40,869 bases of DNA from JAKSCF01 sp028279945 (GTDB lineage Bacteria > Bacillota > Clostridia > Peptostreptococcales > JAAYPU01), in NCBI GenBank assembly GCA_028279945.1, contig JANQMT010000066.1, forward strand, positions 1 to 40,869, in the 5' to 3' direction. Below the pieces are notes generated by a model. It saw nothing but the letters and a program-made list of their open reading frames with translations, was not told the DNA's origin and ran no database searches. Shown here piece by piece: positions 40,770-40,869 of this stretch (its first letter is position 1; every line of letters starts with the position of its first letter). The translations under genes were made by a program, and so were the position numbers.

Positions 40770-40869
40770 TCCATTTTTCGCCACAAACTAGTCCACTTTT
40801 TAACCTTAGATAATCTGTTGTTAATTTAAGTATTTATAAAATGGTTTTTCGATGTTTCAGTCGGTAACC
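40767..40869. mobile_element. Probable end of an IS21-type insertion sequence (partial, runs off the window)
   Basis: TAGTCCATTTTTCGCC (40767-40782) and TAGTCCACTTTTTAACC (40789-40805) are direct repeats spaced 22 bases apart. IS21-family elements carry multiple direct repeats of this kind, with AGTCCACTTTT-like words, at their ends. No transposase gene is inside the window; istA/istB would be expected to the right. The opposite end is not visible. Confidence 0.45.

Overview
The window reads as chromosomal DNA from an AT-rich, anaerobic, probably spore-forming Firmicute of class Clostridia. Supporting signs are purine-rich ribosome sites (GGAGG types), an [FeFe]-hydrogenase operon, two sigma-54 activators, a DUF1836 protein, a Bacillus/Clostridia-type SRP RNA with an Alu domain, and the conserved order tRNA-Ser, ffs, dnaX, ybaB, recR. 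The sequence alone does not fix the genus.

Layout. 1-4.2 kb: a UroD-family methyltransferase-like gene behind a strong promoter with an overlapping operator, an EamA exporter and a sigma-54 activator with a Cys-containing N-terminal sensor domain. 4.3-10 kb: L,D-transpeptidase, HAD phosphatase and RNA methyltransferase (both on minus), FMN reductase, DUF1836 protein, a 36-residue ORF and an AI-2E-type permease (minus). 10.1-13.1 kb: S-adenosylhomocysteinase, an MtaD-type deaminase and a CGGC protein, a likely SAM by-product salvage unit. 13.1-15.9 kb: a frameshifted secreted repeat protein divergent from an autoregulated blaI-blaR1 pair in which BlaR1 carries an M23 domain. 15.9-20.3 kb: phospholipase C-like protein, aminotransferase, a hidden 37-residue Cys-rich gene, a structured intergenic RNA candidate and thrC.

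20.4-29.7 kb is the centrepiece. A sensor protein combines ferredoxin, [FeFe]-hydrogenase-like, Fe-S, PAS, sigma-54 AAA+ and Fis-HTH domains. It sits directly upstream of a near-perfect -24/-12 promoter that starts a four-gene hydrogenase operon: HndB-like, NuoE-like, a NuoF-GltD fusion and the catalytic [FeFe] hydrogenase. The arrangement suggests redox- or H2-responsive sigma-54 control of a multi-subunit, possibly electron-bifurcating hydrogenase with an additional flavin/NAD(P)H module.

29.7-36.3 kb: a small membrane-protein operon (minus), tRNA-Ser(GGA), SRP RNA, an ECF sigma/anti-sigma/secreted-protein cassette placed between ffs and dnaX, then dnaX-ybaB-recR. 36.3-40.87 kb is accessory: a 700-base purine-rich non-coding stretch, a two-gene unit (TerB-like/glycine-rich membrane protein plus a His-rich membrane protein of unknown family), an XRE regulator, an S23 four-helix-bundle protein, a small membrane protein and what looks like the terminal repeats of an IS21-type element at the window edge. 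Coding starts were moved from the longest possible ORF wherever a ribosome-binding site decided the issue. No alignment, folding or database search was run.
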